Part shown: positions 1 to 8,601 of the stretch, piece by piece
How positions within the stretch are numbered: the first letter of the stretch is position 1
Layout of the letters: every line of letters begins with the position of its first letter
Source of the DNA: Arthrobacter sp. NIO-1057
Lineage (GTDB): Bacteria > Actinomycetota > Actinomycetes > Actinomycetales > Micrococcaceae
Length of the DNA: 64,000 nucleotides
Assembly (NCBI RefSeq): GCF_900094805.1
Contig: NZ_FMAT01000005.1
Span: 62,001 to 126,000 of the forward strand
Direction: 5' to 3'
Notes under the pieces: model-generated
What the model saw: only the letters and a program-made list of their open reading frames with translations
Told to the model about the DNA's origin: nothing
Database searches by the model: none
Translations under genes and position numbers: made by a program

Positions 1-220
1 AGCTCCACACTTCGCAATGGAAATCCACCTTCACCTGGCAGCCACCTACCCACGTGAACCTTGGGTAGAGCACTTTGACTGGCTGGACCCACTGTTCAAC
101 GAACGACTGGAAACCAAGGAAGGCCGCATGATCGTTCCAGATCGTCCAGGCTTGGGCTTCACCTTCAGCGACCAAGCACGTGCTTGGACCACCGAGACCG
201 TGGAATTCGGCCGCGCATAA
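1..220 (+). CDS. Enolase-superfamily acid sugar dehydratase, C-terminal part (talarate/galactarate dehydratase-like)
   Basis: Only the last ~72 codons are inside the window; the reading frame is open from base 2 and stops with TAA at 218-220. The tail contains MEIHLHLAA, EPWVEHFDWL and VPDRPGLGFTFSDQA, which I recognise from the C-terminal barrel end and capping segment of mandelate racemase/muconate lactonizing-type dehydratases, closest in memory to L-talarate/galactarate dehydratases. Such enzymes remove water from an aldarate to give a 2-keto-3-deoxy acid in the cytoplasm. The context fits: kdgD, semialdehyde dehydrogenase and gudD lie 7-11 kb downstream. The catalytic Lys and His residues lie outside the window, so the exact substrate cannot be read. 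Family assignment is firm, substrate is inference. Confidence 0.75.
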   Translation, partial: APHFAMEIHLHLAATYPREPWVEHFDWLDPLFNERLETKEGRMIVPDRPGLGFTFSDQARAWTTETVEFGRA

Positions 221-290
221 CTATATGACTAACCGGCTCCGGTGCCCGCATCACGTGGACACCGGAGCTTATGCTTTAAGGATGCAGTCC

Positions 291-977
291 ATGAAACCGA
301 ATTTGGCTTCTTCGTTGGTTGACCACCTGCGTGAACGAATCAGCTCCGGAGATATTGCCGCTGGCGAAAAACTGCCGAGCGAAAATACGCTTATCGCCTC
401 CCACGGTGTTTCGCGCACCGTAGTACGTGAGGCCATCACGCGTCTACAGGCCGAAGGACTGATTTACACTCGCAGGGGCGCTGGCAGTTTCGCGCTCACA
501 CCTCCCCCTGAAGCAACGCCTGAGTCGCAGACCCACATCCCACGCACGCTAGAGGAACGGCGTCAGCTGATCGAGTACCGCTTAGGATTTGAAACAGAAG
601 CAGCAGCCAGCGCCGCGCTCAGGGCTACCGAAGCAGATCTGAATGCCATGGATGCAGCACTTGAGGGCTTCGAAGCTTCATTGGGCAATGCGTCGGTGAG
701 TATGAGCTGCGACTTTGAATTTCATTTAGCGGTGGCTCGTGCCACCGGTAACCCGTACTTCAGCCAAGCAGTCCAGAATTTCGGCCCAGCCATGATTGCC
801 ATGCCTCGGCGTCGAATGGATTCAGCTGACTCTGTTTCTTCAGGCAGACTCGATGCCGTTGCCGCAGAGCATCGAGCCATTCACAAAGCTATCGCCACCC
901 AAAACCCGCAGTTGGCTTCTGCTGCCATGAGAATCCACCTATCCAATTCCATGAAACGACTGCAGGCCGAAGCCTAA
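291..977 (+). CDS. GntR-family (FadR subfamily) transcriptional regulator
   Basis: A 228-residue regulator with an N-terminal winged helix (about residues 3-70, including KLPSENTLIASHGVSRTVVREA) and a C-terminal all-helical FCD ligand domain. The FCD part shows the usual acidic/His metal-ligand pattern (DFEFHLAVARATGNPY, then EHRAIHKAI). Longer in-frame starts exist upstream, but they would overlap the preceding gene; ATG 291 has AAGG nine bases upstream and begins at the natural edge of the DNA-binding domain, so I chose it. FadR-type proteins with FCD domains usually repress uptake and catabolism genes for sugar acids or other organic acids. Position directly after a dehydratase gene and before gntP suggests it senses a sugar acid, but the target is not proven by any operator seen here. 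Confidence 0.85.
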   Translation: MKPNLASSLVDHLRERISSGDIAAGEKLPSENTLIASHGVSRTVVREAITRLQAEGLIYTRRGAGSFALTPPPEATPESQTHIPRTLEERRQLIEYRLGFETEAAASAALRATEADLNAMDAALEGFEASLGNASVSMSCDFEFHLAVARATGNPYFSQAVQNFGPAMIAMPRRRMDSADSVSSGRLDAVAAEHRAIHKAIATQNPQLASAAMRIHLSNSMKRLQAEA

Positions 978-1024
978 CGCTTCAGTTTCTGGGCTCCTCA
1001 TAGCCTCTCTGGCAGTGCACCAAC

Positions 1025-1070
1025 AGCAGTGAGCCCCGAACGGATTTCCGCTCGGGGCTCACTGCTTTTT
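1025..1070 (+). terminator. Rho-independent terminator after the GntR gene
   Basis: A perfect 15-base stem (1025-1039 with 1052-1066) closes on a 12-base loop and is followed by TTTTT at 1066-1070. It lies between the rightward regulator gene and the leftward gntP gene. The T run is on the plus-strand side; in the other direction the stem is still strong but lacks a clear T run, so leftward termination is less certain. Confidence 0.85.
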
Positions 1071-1084
1071 ACTACTTTTCTGAT

Positions 1085-2443
1085 TTAGGAGATGAACTGG
1101 CTCAGGAGCAAAACTCCGAGTAGCCCGATCACCGCAAGTGTGGTCGTATAGGTGGTACGTACCGCCAGCGCCTGACCGACATTGAGGTTGAAGTACTCTT
1201 TGAACATCCAGAAGCCAGGATCGTTGACGTGGCTGAAGGCGATCGAGCCACAGGCAGTAGCCAGAACCATCAGTTCTGGAGATGCGCCGGTCGCGGCGAC
1301 CAGAGGGGCCGCGATACCTGCGGCGGTTGATACCGCTACGGTGGCTGAACCCAAAGCAATACGCAGGATCACTGCGATCAGCCAGGCAAGGATCAGCGGG
1401 CTCAGGTTCCAACCGGAGGTGGTCTGCGCGATGTAGTCAGCGATTCCAGCCGATACGAGCACCTGCTTGAACGCACCACCTGCACCGATCACTAAGAGGA
1501 TCATGGCCATCGCACGAGCTGCCTCGCTCATCGACTTGGCAACCTGATTCATGGTTCGGTTACTCATCGGCCCAAAAGCGATGATGGCGACAATCAAGGC
1601 AATCAGCAGTGCGATTTCTGCCGAGCCGAGCAATTCCAAGAGATTATTTACCGGATCACTGAGCTGCAACGTCATGCGAGCTACTTCAGAACCAGCGATG
1701 AGCACGATCGGTAATAGCGCAACGATGAAGGACATCGCCGTGGATGGCAGTTCTTCATCCTTGAATTCTTTTTCCGCCAAGAGACCGGTAGGCATTTGTG
1801 GGTTCATCTTGCGCACGAATGCCAGTCGGGGCCAGACCATAGCGATCGCCACGCCTGCAGGAATGGCAATGAGCAGGCCGTAGGCCAGTGTGAGACCCAC
1901 CGAAGCGTTGTAGAGACCTGCTACTGCCGTGGGGCCCGGATGTGGCGGCAGGAAGGAGTGCATGGTGGACAGCGAGATCGACATTGGCAGGCCGACCCAC
2001 AACAGGTTGACCTTGGTGGCACGAACCAGAGTGAAGGCCACCGGCACCAGAATCACGAAGGCAACTTCGTAGAACATGGTGACACCAATGAGCATGGCGG
2101 AGATGACCATGGCCCACTGCACACCTCGTTCGCCAAAGACGGAGAGGATCTTCTTGGCGATACGCTGGGCGGCCCCAGCATCGCCCATGACACGGCCAAT
2201 CATTGCGCCTAGGCCAATGACGATAGCGGTACCGCCCAGTTGCCCACCGAGCCCATCAGCGATGATGTCTGGGATGTCTGCAATTCCAGCCGGTTGCCCA
2301 TCGATAGTCAGCGAGTTTGTGGCCACGGCCCAGAAAGCAACGAGGGTAGCGACAAGAATGAGGGAGATAAAGCCGTTGAGTTTGAACCTCATCATGAGGA
2401 TCAGTAGCACAACGACAGCCAGCGCAACGATGAGCAATGGCAT
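1085..2443 (-). CDS. gntP: Gluconate:H+ symporter, GntP family
   Basis: A 452-residue integral membrane permease with about 12-14 hydrophobic segments and the GntP-family signatures GAMIGRVMGDAGAAQRIAK, PHPGPTAVAGLYNAS and the C-terminal SHVNDPGFWMFKEYF. It would import gluconate or a related sugar acid (idonate, 5-ketogluconate) with protons. A TTG four codons upstream is also in frame, but GGAG sits seven bases before ATG 2443, so the ATG is preferred. The gene stands alone on the minus strand between a GntR regulator and the tctCBA-usp operon. It could feed the idnO/idnD enzymes encoded at 21.6-23.4 kb. Family is certain; substrate within the GntP range is inferred. Confidence 0.9.
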   Translation of the reverse strand: MPLLIVALAVVVLLILMMRFKLNGFISLILVATLVAFWAVATNSLTIDGQPAGIADIPDIIADGLGGQLGGTAIVIGLGAMIGRVMGDAGAAQRIAKKILSVFGERGVQWAMVISAMLIGVTMFYEVAFVILVPVAFTLVRATKVNLLWVGLPMSISLSTMHSFLPPHPGPTAVAGLYNASVGLTLAYGLLIAIPAGVAIAMVWPRLAFVRKMNPQMPTGLLAEKEFKDEELPSTAMSFIVALLPIVLIAGSEVARMTLQLSDPVNNLLELLGSAEIALLIALIVAIIAFGPMSNRTMNQVAKSMSEAARAMAMILLVIGAGGAFKQVLVSAGIADYIAQTTSGWNLSPLILAWLIAVILRIALGSATVAVSTAAGIAAPLVAATGASPELMVLATACGSIAFSHVNDPGFWMFKEYFNLNVGQALAVRTTYTTTLAVIGLLGVLLLSQFIS

Positions 2444-2798
2444 AGGTGGCTCCAATCGGGTGGACGGTCAGAAGAAAAGTTGTAGGGGCACCGAATAGGC
2501 TGCGAAGGCAATTCATAAAAGTGAACTGGCGCATAGCTCTTTGTGCCAGCAATCACGTTAGTGAGTTCAATCCATCCCGTCCAAGACTCGAACCGCATTC
2601 ATTGATACCCAGTCGGCATTAGTGCAACCTTCTACATCGTCCACCTAACCCCAAACTCCCGGAATCACGGGTTTCATCCCCTGCCGCAGAATCTACGGTT
2701 CGAATGCAACCAATGCTGACAGGGGTAAATATTGTGATCAGGCTCACATGAATAGCTGACCTATTCTTATTTGACAGTGAAGTCTTTTTGACATGAAA
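2444..2798 (-). other. gntP upstream region, no gene
   Basis: About 355 bases with no convincing reading frame. On the minus strand there is a possible promoter for gntP: TTGGAC at 2579-2584, a 17-base spacer and CTAACG at 2556-2561, giving a leader of roughly 105 bases. The -35 hexamer and weak -10 resemble the sugar-acid promoters at 6.5, 7.5 and 14.6 kb, but the flanking ATCA part of their shared motif is absent. Nothing else recognisable was found. Confidence 0.4.
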
Positions 2799-2841
2799 GT
2801 AGGCCGTGAACCACTACCTTAGGTAGTGGTTCACGGCCTAC
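2799..2841 (-). terminator. 43-base near-perfect palindrome, terminator of the tct-usp operon
   Basis: Two 21-base arms (2799-2819 and 2821-2841) are exact inverted copies around one central base. Read on the minus strand it follows the universal stress gene by about 30 bases, with a T-rich start before the stem and CTTTCATG after it. It most likely ends transcription of the leftward tctC-tctB-tctA-usp operon. The arms are unusually long for a terminator. Confidence 0.75.
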
Positions 2842-2871
2842 AAAAACTGCTGGTCGGGCCAGGTGAATAGC

Positions 2872-3264
2872 CTAGGAAGCCTTCACCGCGAGCACCGGGT
2901 GTTCGGCCTGCAGCAAGATCCTCTGGGCTTGGGAGCCCATGATGAACTTCCCAACTTGAGAGCGCTGCCGCAGACCAATCACAATCAAAGAAACCTGATG
3001 CTCATCAGCTAGTCCGAGGAACTCTTCTGTCAGATCATCACGATAAGTGGATTCAATGACCTTAGCTTCAATTCCAGCTTTCAGGGCTGAGTCCAGCACA
3101 CGCGCGAGATCTTCTTCTGAAGCAGTGTTTTTATCTACGAGAGAGCCCTCGCGAGAAGAGTTGACGATGAGCAGAGTCTCATCGCGCAGCTTTGCTTCGC
3201 TAATCGCTGCCGCGACGGCGGCTTCGCCAACACTTGAAGGAACGTATCCGACGATGATACTCAT
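2872..3264 (-). CDS. Universal stress protein, UspA family
   Basis: A 130-residue single-domain Usp. It starts with MSIIVGYVPSS, the usual first beta strand and loop, and carries the ATP-binding signature near the C-terminus (VIGLRQRSQVGKFIMGSQAQ, about residues 94-113), so it is probably of the nucleotide-binding type. ATG 3264 overlaps the tctA stop as ATGA and has AAAGGA upstream, so the two are translationally coupled. A Usp as the last gene of a tripartite tricarboxylate transporter operon suggests a role in regulating or responding to uptake; that role is inference, the family call is secure. Confidence 0.88.
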   Translation of the reverse strand: MSIIVGYVPSSVGEAAVAAAISEAKLRDETLLIVNSSREGSLVDKNTASEEDLARVLDSALKAGIEAKVIESTYRDDLTEEFLGLADEHQVSLIVIGLRQRSQVGKFIMGSQAQRILLQAEHPVLAVKAS

Positions 3265-4796
3265 GCGTTTTCCTTTAACTTTTCTTCGGCAACCGAGGCA
3301 GCGAGCGAGGAATTCTTTCGCTTATCAATGACGCCTTTAACAATTGGCCACACGGCAACAACAATAAATAGAACGAGCAACGTCGCTGAAATTGGTCGAG
3401 TGAAGAATCCCATCGGGTCACCCTCGAGGACAAGCAACGAACGGCGAAGGTTCGATTCAAGCAAGCTGCCAAGGACGAAAGCTAGAACTAGCGGGCCAGG
3501 CTCGAATCCAAATTTTTTCATGAGGTAACCGATAGCGCCAAAGAACACCACCAGCAGTACGTCAAACATTGAATTTCGGATCGTGTACGCACCGAGCATG
3601 GTGATCAACGCGGTAATCGGTGCGAGGATCGCAGCACGTACGCGCAGGATCCTCACGAAGATGCCAATGAGCGGTATGGACATAATGAGCAAGAGAATGT
3701 TGCCGATGTACATCGAGTTCACCACGCCCCAGAACAACTGCGGATCATTATTGATCAGCTGAGGTCCTGGAGTGACACCCTGAATGAGCAAGGCACCAAA
3801 GATGATGGCCATGGTGGCGTTGGCAGGGATGCCAAGAGTCAACAAGGGGATAAACGAACTGGTCGCTGCCGCATTGTTTGCTGACTCTGGACCCGCCACA
3901 CCCTCGATGGCACCCTTGCCGAAGCGGGAGGGATCCTTCGCGGTCTTTTTCTCCGTTGCGTAGGAGGCCAAGGAAGCGATGGTTGCACCGCCACCTGGAA
4001 GAATGCCTAAGAAGAATCCGAGTACAGAGCCACGGCCAATGGCCCCGGAAGCTTCTTTAATGTCTTTGCCCTTAGGCCAAACATTCGAGACCTTCACCGG
4101 TGCAGTCGCCGCCCGGTGGCGTTCTTCTAGGTTGTACAGAATTTCGCCAACACCAAACAGACCCATCGCAATCGGCACGAAATCAATGCCATCGGCCAAC
4201 GAGAGGTTGCCGAAGGTGAAACGCTCTGCCCCGGTGAAACCATCACGACCGATGGTCGCGAGGAACAAGCCCACCGCGGCAGCGATAATTGCCTTGATCT
4301 TGGTGCCGCCCGAAATGGTGGCCACCAGCAGAATGCCCAACATGGCCAAGGCCGTGTACTCCGGTGGGCCGAAGTCCAGTGCAAATCTAGCTACCAGAGG
4401 GGCCAGGAAGGTCAATCCGATAATTGAGATCGTCGCACCAATGAAGGAGCCAATGGCGGCAATACCCAGTGCCGCACCGGCTCTGCCCTGTTTAGCCATG
4501 ACGTAACCGTCAAAGACGGTCACCACCGAGCTGGCTTCACCAGGCAGTCGTAGAAGTACCGAAGTGATCGTTCCGCCGTATTGGGCGCCGTAGAAGATAC
4601 CAGCCAACATGATGATCGCCGTGACAGGTTCAACCCCATAAGTCATCGGCAACAAGATGGCGATAGTTGCTGCTGGGCCCAAACCGGGCAGTACGCCAAT
4701 GAGCATACCGACCGCGACGCCCAGCAGGCAGTACAAGAGATTAGTAGGATCCAAGACGACGTTAAAGCCGTCTAAGACCGGTCCAAAGAATTCCAT
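3261..4796 (-). CDS. tctA: Tripartite tricarboxylate transporter, large membrane subunit TctA
   Basis: A 511-residue protein with about 11-12 membrane segments, of typical TctA length. Family features include GMLIGVLPGLGPAATIAI near the N-terminus, YGAQYGGTITSVLLRLPGE, and the second PGL-type loop GILPGGGATIASLASY with GPESANNAAATSSFIPLLTLG. It forms the transport channel with TctB and receives substrate from the lipoprotein TctC. AAAGG lies nine bases before ATG 4796. Third gene of the leftward tctC-tctB-tctA-usp operon. Members transport citrate, aromatic or sugar-acid carboxylates; the position between aldarate genes suggests a sugar acid, which is inference. Confidence 0.95.
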   Translation of the reverse strand: MEFFGPVLDGFNVVLDPTNLLYCLLGVAVGMLIGVLPGLGPAATIAILLPMTYGVEPVTAIIMLAGIFYGAQYGGTITSVLLRLPGEASSVVTVFDGYVMAKQGRAGAALGIAAIGSFIGATISIIGLTFLAPLVARFALDFGPPEYTALAMLGILLVATISGGTKIKAIIAAAVGLFLATIGRDGFTGAERFTFGNLSLADGIDFVPIAMGLFGVGEILYNLEERHRAATAPVKVSNVWPKGKDIKEASGAIGRGSVLGFFLGILPGGGATIASLASYATEKKTAKDPSRFGKGAIEGVAGPESANNAAATSSFIPLLTLGIPANATMAIIFGALLIQGVTPGPQLINNDPQLFWGVVNSMYIGNILLLIMSIPLIGIFVRILRVRAAILAPITALITMLGAYTIRNSMFDVLLVVFFGAIGYLMKKFGFEPGPLVLAFVLGSLLESNLRRSLLVLEGDPMGFFTRPISATLLVLFIVVAVWPIVKGVIDKRKNSSLAASVAEEKLKENA

Positions 4797-4817
4797 GCGA
4801 ATAAGCCTTTACGTGCT

Positions 4818-5390
4818 TTAGAAAAGTCGAGGGATCGTCGTGCCCAAAGCCGCGATAAAGATGGCGTAAAAGGCGAGAACGATCAAGATCGAATAGATCG
4901 TGGCTGATCTCCATCGCTCGCCACCAAGCCATCGCATCCAAACGAAGCACAGCAACAATGATGGGATTTCGAAACCGATCAGTGGCATTAGCACCACCAT
5001 GAGCAGCAGCGTGCCGAATCCGATGGCTGCGTACCAGCTCAGCGCGCTGAACTTCTCGCCATCTTTGCCTCCGCGTCGACCAACAATGATCTGCGCGATG
5101 GCCATCACCGAAGCAATGAGCGAAATAATAAAGGGCCACATGCCTGCAGCTGGCTCGGCAGGACTACCCAGGCCGAGTCCAACCGACAGCACCATGCCAA
5201 CGATGCCCAAGCCCAAAACCACCAGAGAGGAGACTAGGTTGGCAATCGGGCCAGCAGGTTCCGGCGATTCGGCTTCCCATTGGGCGGCTAGTTCTTCAGG
5301 TGTTAACGCTTCTTCTGGCTCGATGGATTGATCTGTCTTTGCTTCAACAGCCTTATCCTCGGCTGAGTGCCGCGCGTGTTTCGCGTCCAT
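4818..5390 (-). CDS. tctB: Tripartite tricarboxylate transporter, small membrane subunit TctB
   Basis: A protein of about 190 residues with an acidic, Glu/Ala/Pro-rich cytoplasmic N-terminus (about 50 residues, containing EPEEALTPEELAAQWEAE) followed by four hydrophobic segments, the TctB layout. It partners TctA in the membrane. Two starts are possible: ATG 5399 and ATG 5390. AGGA lies eight bases before 5390, so I use that; the difference is three residues. The gene ends 21 bases before tctA and begins about 50 bases after tctC, in one leftward operon. The N-terminal acidic extension is longer than the TctB core needs, but such extensions are common in actinobacteria. Confidence 0.88.
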   Translation of the reverse strand: MDAKHARHSAEDKAVEAKTDQSIEPEEALTPEELAAQWEAESPEPAGPIANLVSSLVVLGLGIVGMVLSVGLGLGSPAEPAAGMWPFIISLIASVMAIAQIIVGRRGGKDGEKFSALSWYAAIGFGTLLLMVVLMPLIGFEIPSLLLCFVWMRWLGGERWRSATIYSILIVLAFYAIFIAALGTTIPRLF

Positions 5391-5441
5391 TAGTTTCATC
5401 CTGAGATTCTCGCTTTCGCGTTACGTAGCGGAGTTAGCCGA

Positions 5442-6443
5442 TTACTTTCCGGTGAGCGAAATCCCGTGCTCTTCAGTCAACTTCTTGTACGTCGCAGCCA
5501 GTTCTGTCCATTCTGAAACGACCTCTTCGCCGCTGATCTCATGGGCACTCAAAAGGTTCTTTTCGTTAAAGGACTTGTAAGTGTCAGTCGCGGTGGCGTC
5601 CTTGATCGAAGCCACTAGCTTCTCTTTGACGTCATCACTCAGACCCTTGGGAGCCGCAATGGCACGGTACTGGGACACCGGTACCTCATACCCGGATTCG
5701 ATGGCGGTTGGAACATCTGGCAGGAACTCATTGCGTTCCTTGGAAAAGACAACGATGGGGGTGACGGCGCCGGCATCAATCTGTGGTTTTGCCTCACCGA
5801 GCTGAACGGTGGATACCTGCACCTGATCACCCATCACGGCGGTCAAGGCCGGTGAACCAGAATCGAACGGAACAGTGGTGCCTTCGATGTCAGCTTGGGC
5901 CAGCAGGAGTTCCTGAGCTAGCTGCGACCCGGTCCCCACACCGGTCGTACCAAAGGAGAGCTTTTTCTTGCTGTTTTTGATGTCATCCAGGTTTTTGACA
6001 CCGGAGGCAGTGCTGGCGACCATCACGTAGTCATCTTGGGAGAGCCCCATCAGCACGTCGAGGTCATCAAGGGAAACCGCTTCATCTTCCGAAACTGCCA
6101 GCGGCGTGATGGTGATCAGGGAAGCATTCAGCAGAACCAGGTTCTGGCCATCTGGTTCCATGGCAGCGACTTCTTTGGTGGCCAGTGCGCCATTGGCACC
6201 GGGCTTATTAACGACAGGCATGGAGGTGCCCAAGGAATCTGCCATCCCCTCGGCAGCAGCGCGTGCAATCAAATCCGTTGATCCGCCGGGGGCTTGGCCC
6301 ACGGTCATGGTCACCGGGCCAGAGGGAAAGCTGCTTGATTCATTGCTGCCACCTCCGACGTTTCCGCCACAGGCGGTTAGTGCCAGCGCGGCACCGGCTG
6401 CGGTTAACCCAAGCATCGTGCGACGAGTCATACGGTTCTTCAT
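5442..6443 (-). CDS. tctC: Tripartite tricarboxylate transporter substrate-binding lipoprotein TctC (Bug family)
   Basis: A 333-residue extracytoplasmic binding protein. Start ATG 6443 has AGGAGA seven bases upstream; an in-frame extension further upstream has no such site. Residues 1-25 form a lipoprotein signal with RRTMLG, a hydrophobic core and lipobox LTAC (lipidated Cys25); the twin arginine suggests possible Tat export. The mature part shows Bug-family motifs: GPVTMTVGQAPGGSTDLIAR and VVNKPGANGALATKEVA for carboxylate binding, then FGTTGVGTGSQLAQELL. First gene of the tctCBA-usp operon, divergent from a LysR regulator and preceded by the shared sugar-acid promoter element. Confidence 0.93.
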   Translation of the reverse strand: MKNRMTRRTMLGLTAAGAALALTACGGNVGGGSNESSSFPSGPVTMTVGQAPGGSTDLIARAAAEGMADSLGTSMPVVNKPGANGALATKEVAAMEPDGQNLVLLNASLITITPLAVSEDEAVSLDDLDVLMGLSQDDYVMVASTASGVKNLDDIKNSKKKLSFGTTGVGTGSQLAQELLLAQADIEGTTVPFDSGSPALTAVMGDQVQVSTVQLGEAKPQIDAGAVTPIVVFSKERNEFLPDVPTAIESGYEVPVSQYRAIAAPKGLSDDVKEKLVASIKDATATDTYKSFNEKNLLSAHEISGEEVVSEWTELAATYKKLTEEHGISLTGK

Positions 6444-6526
6444 GATTTTCTCCTGCGAGTTCGAGTGAGTGTGACCCGGATCCTTACCTCGCGTGAGATA
6501 AGTCACCTTGCTGGTCACGCATATAG

Positions 6527-6557
6527 CCTAGAAACTGGAAGTGATGCATGTCCAAGG
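6527..6557 (-). promoter_or_regulatory. Candidate tctC promoter with shared sugar-acid element
   Basis: Read on the minus strand: CTTGGACATGCATCA (6542-6556), containing a -35 TTGGAC (6550-6555), a 17-base spacer and a -10-like TCTAGG (6527-6532). The start of transcription would fall near 6520, about 77 bases before tctC. The same element recurs before kdgD (7516) and before the gudD paralogue (14574). The weak -10 suits an activator-dependent promoter under the divergent LysR protein. Confidence 0.6.
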
Positions 6558-6593
6558 CTGAATGTGCATGGAATGATTCCCGGAAGGTATTGA

Positions 6594-7493
6594 ATGTTTA
6601 CGCTGGACCAGGCTAGAAGCTTTGTTGCTGTGGCAGAAGAATTACATTTCGGTCGCGCGGCCGAAAGGTTGAACATGACTCAGCCACCTTTGAGCCGGCA
6701 AATCCAGAAGCTAGAGCGCACGGTGGGGGTCGAGTTACTAGAGCGCGATAATCGCAGAGTCTCCCTCACGGCAGCTGGCCATGCCTTCTTGCAAGATGCC
6801 AGACGCTTAGTCATTGCCGCCGAACGCGCACCGGATAACGCCCGACGCATCGCCGCCGGACAGCTCGGCGAATTGCGCATTGGCTTTACGGCCGCTTCAG
6901 GGTTCAGCCTCCTTGGCCCATTGCTCGGCGAAATCTCCACGCAGATGCCTCAGGTGCACTTGGAGCTCGCGGAAATGGTCACCAGCGAACAGGTCGAGGC
7001 GTTGCTAGACGGAGACCTCGACCTCGGTCTGGCCCGCCCACCCTTTGATGATTCACTGCTCGAATCCACGTTGCTGTTTTCAGAAGGACTCGTTGCAGCG
7101 GTTCCCTCCGGTCACCGGCTTGCTCAGTCCAAGCACGAAATAACCTTTGAAGACTTACGCGATGAACACCTGATCATGCATTCACCCACCAAGGCACGCT
7201 ACTTTTATGATCTCGTCGTCCGCCTGATCGATGTTGAGCACAAGAATGTGCGCCACACCGTGAGCCAGATTCTGACGATGATTGCCTTAGTGTCAGCCGG
7301 TCGCGGCATCGCCTTTGTTCCAGAAAGCGCCAAGTTCCTGGGCGTTGCTGGTGTGAGCTATCTGCGCCTACCCGAGCTCCGCGGAGATCCAGTACAACTC
7401 CATGCCATCTGGAGCAGGACGTCAAAGAATCCTGCGTTGGAGCGATTGATCAATATTGTCAGAGACAGTCTTCATAGCAATGATGCCGACTAG
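6594..7493 (+). CDS. LysR-family transcriptional regulator of the sugar-acid/tct genes
   Basis: A 299-residue LysR protein: winged helix in residues 1-60 (SFVAVAEELHFGRAAERLNMTQPPLSRQIQ) and a two-lobed effector domain from about residue 90. GGAAGG lies seven bases before ATG 6594. It is divergent from tctCBA-usp and directly upstream of kdgD-aldehyde dehydrogenase-gudD, the usual place for the controlling activator. It is clearly related to the second LysR at 13.6-14.5 kb: the HTH helices are nearly identical, so both may bind the same sites. The inducer is probably an aldarate or a pathway intermediate (inference). Confidence 0.9.
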   Translation: MFTLDQARSFVAVAEELHFGRAAERLNMTQPPLSRQIQKLERTVGVELLERDNRRVSLTAAGHAFLQDARRLVIAAERAPDNARRIAAGQLGELRIGFTAASGFSLLGPLLGEISTQMPQVHLELAEMVTSEQVEALLDGDLDLGLARPPFDDSLLESTLLFSEGLVAAVPSGHRLAQSKHEITFEDLRDEHLIMHSPTKARYFYDLVVRLIDVEHKNVRHTVSQILTMIALVSAGRGIAFVPESAKFLGVAGVSYLRLPELRGDPVQLHAIWSRTSKNPALERLINIVRDSLHSNDAD

Positions 7494-7515
7494 GTATCAA
7501 ACAATACAAATATGG

Positions 7516-7546
7516 GCTTGGACAGGCATCACTGAGTGTTCCTACG
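7516..7546 (+). promoter_or_regulatory. Candidate kdgD operon promoter with shared sugar-acid element
   Basis: GCTTGGACAGGCATCA (7516-7531) holds TTGGAC at 7518-7523; after a 17-base spacer comes a weak -10, CCTACG, at 7541-7546. Transcription would start near 7553, about 73 bases before kdgD. The 16-base element differs at one position from the copy at 14574-14589 and matches the tctC copy at all but two of its positions, with the same 17-base spacing in all three. Confidence 0.6.
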
Positions 7547-7625
7547 CTGAGAGTAATAACTGATCAACACTCAATTCTTTTCCACTGTCCTCCGGACGTG
7601 AAAGACGAAGCAAAGGAAAACTCTC

Positions 7626-8564
7626 ATGGCTCAGTACACCCCTGCAGAACTCGCCGATAAGCTCAAAGACGGCCTCCTCTCTTTCCCAGTCACCGCATTT
7701 GATGCAAACCTGGAAATTGATGAAGCTGCCTACCGCAAGCACCTGTCCTGGCAGTCAAGCTTCGACGTAGCAGGCCTGTTCGCAGCTGGCGGCACCGGCG
7801 AAGGTTTCACCCTCACCCCGGAAGAATCAGCCAAGGTAGTACGGATGGCTGTTGAGGAAGCCGGCGCCAACGTCCCAGTCCTTGCCTCGGCTGGTGGCTC
7901 CACCAAGCAAGCCATCCAGAACGCCAAGGACGCGGAAGCAGCTGGCGCTGAAGGCCTGCTACTCTTGCCTCCTTACCTGACCGAATGTGATCAGGAAGGC
8001 CTGTACCAGCACGTTTCGGCCATCTGCGCATCCACCAAGACCGGTGTCATCGTCTACAACCGCGCCAACGCCATCTACGGTGCCGACACTGTGGCACGTC
8101 TGGCTGAAAACCACGAGAACTTCATCGGTTTCAAGGACGCACTGGGCGACATCGAACACCTGACCAAGGTGTACGCCAAGAACGGTGACCGCCTGTTCTA
8201 CCTCGGTGGCCTACCAACCGCAGAAACCTTCGCCCTGCCACTACTGCAACTGGGCATGAGCACTTACTCCTCAGCCCTGTACAACTTCGTTCCAGAATTT
8301 GCTCTAGATTTCTACAAGGACGTCCGTGCCCAGGACCGCGTGGCAGTGAACGAGAAGCTCAACCGTTTCGTCCTTCCTTACTTGGAAATTCGCGATCGCG
8401 TCAAGGGCTACGGTGTTTCCATCGTCAAGGGTGGCCTGAAGGCCATCGGCCGCGATTCCGGTTCGGTGCGCCCACCATTGCAGGATCTGACCGAACAGGA
8501 TCTGGCAGATCTGAGTGCACTGATCCAGAAGGCAGGCATCGTCCCTGCCGGAGCCGCACTCTAA
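7626..8564 (+). CDS. kdgD: 5-dehydro-4-deoxyglucarate dehydratase (KDG dehydratase/decarboxylase)
   Basis: A 312-residue class I aldolase-like enzyme of the DapA superfamily. It converts 5-dehydro-4-deoxy-D-glucarate to 2,5-dioxopentanoate, CO2 and water. Visible family features: FPVTAFD near the N-terminus, the carboxylate-binding GGTGEG loop (residues 55-60), the proton-relay Tyr144 in VIVYNRAN and the Schiff-base Lys170 in IGFKDALGD. Length matches KdgD. First gene of a three-gene operon with the semialdehyde dehydrogenase and gudD, the complete set from D-glucarate to 2-oxoglutarate. AAAGGAAA precedes the ATG. The next gene's product uses its product directly, which makes the assignment strong. 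Confidence 0.95.
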   Translation: MAQYTPAELADKLKDGLLSFPVTAFDANLEIDEAAYRKHLSWQSSFDVAGLFAAGGTGEGFTLTPEESAKVVRMAVEEAGANVPVLASAGGSTKQAIQNAKDAEAAGAEGLLLLPPYLTECDQEGLYQHVSAICASTKTGVIVYNRANAIYGADTVARLAENHENFIGFKDALGDIEHLTKVYAKNGDRLFYLGGLPTAETFALPLLQLGMSTYSSALYNFVPEFALDFYKDVRAQDRVAVNEKLNRFVLPYLEIRDRVKGYGVSIVKGGLKAIGRDSGSVRPPLQDLTEQDLADLSALIQKAGIVPAGAAL

Positions 8565-8601
8565 AACTGAACCGGCAATCATTCGAATCGCAAGGAGCAC
8601 A

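Noticed and set aside
2556-2584. Fourth copy of the sugar-acid promoter element before gntP
   Set aside because: It shares only TTGGAC and the 17-base spacing; the flanking ATCA part is missing, so it is only noted as a possible ordinary promoter.
2690-2720. TTCGAAT-like sequence resembling a tRNA T-loop
   Set aside because: No acceptor, D or anticodon stems can be drawn around it.
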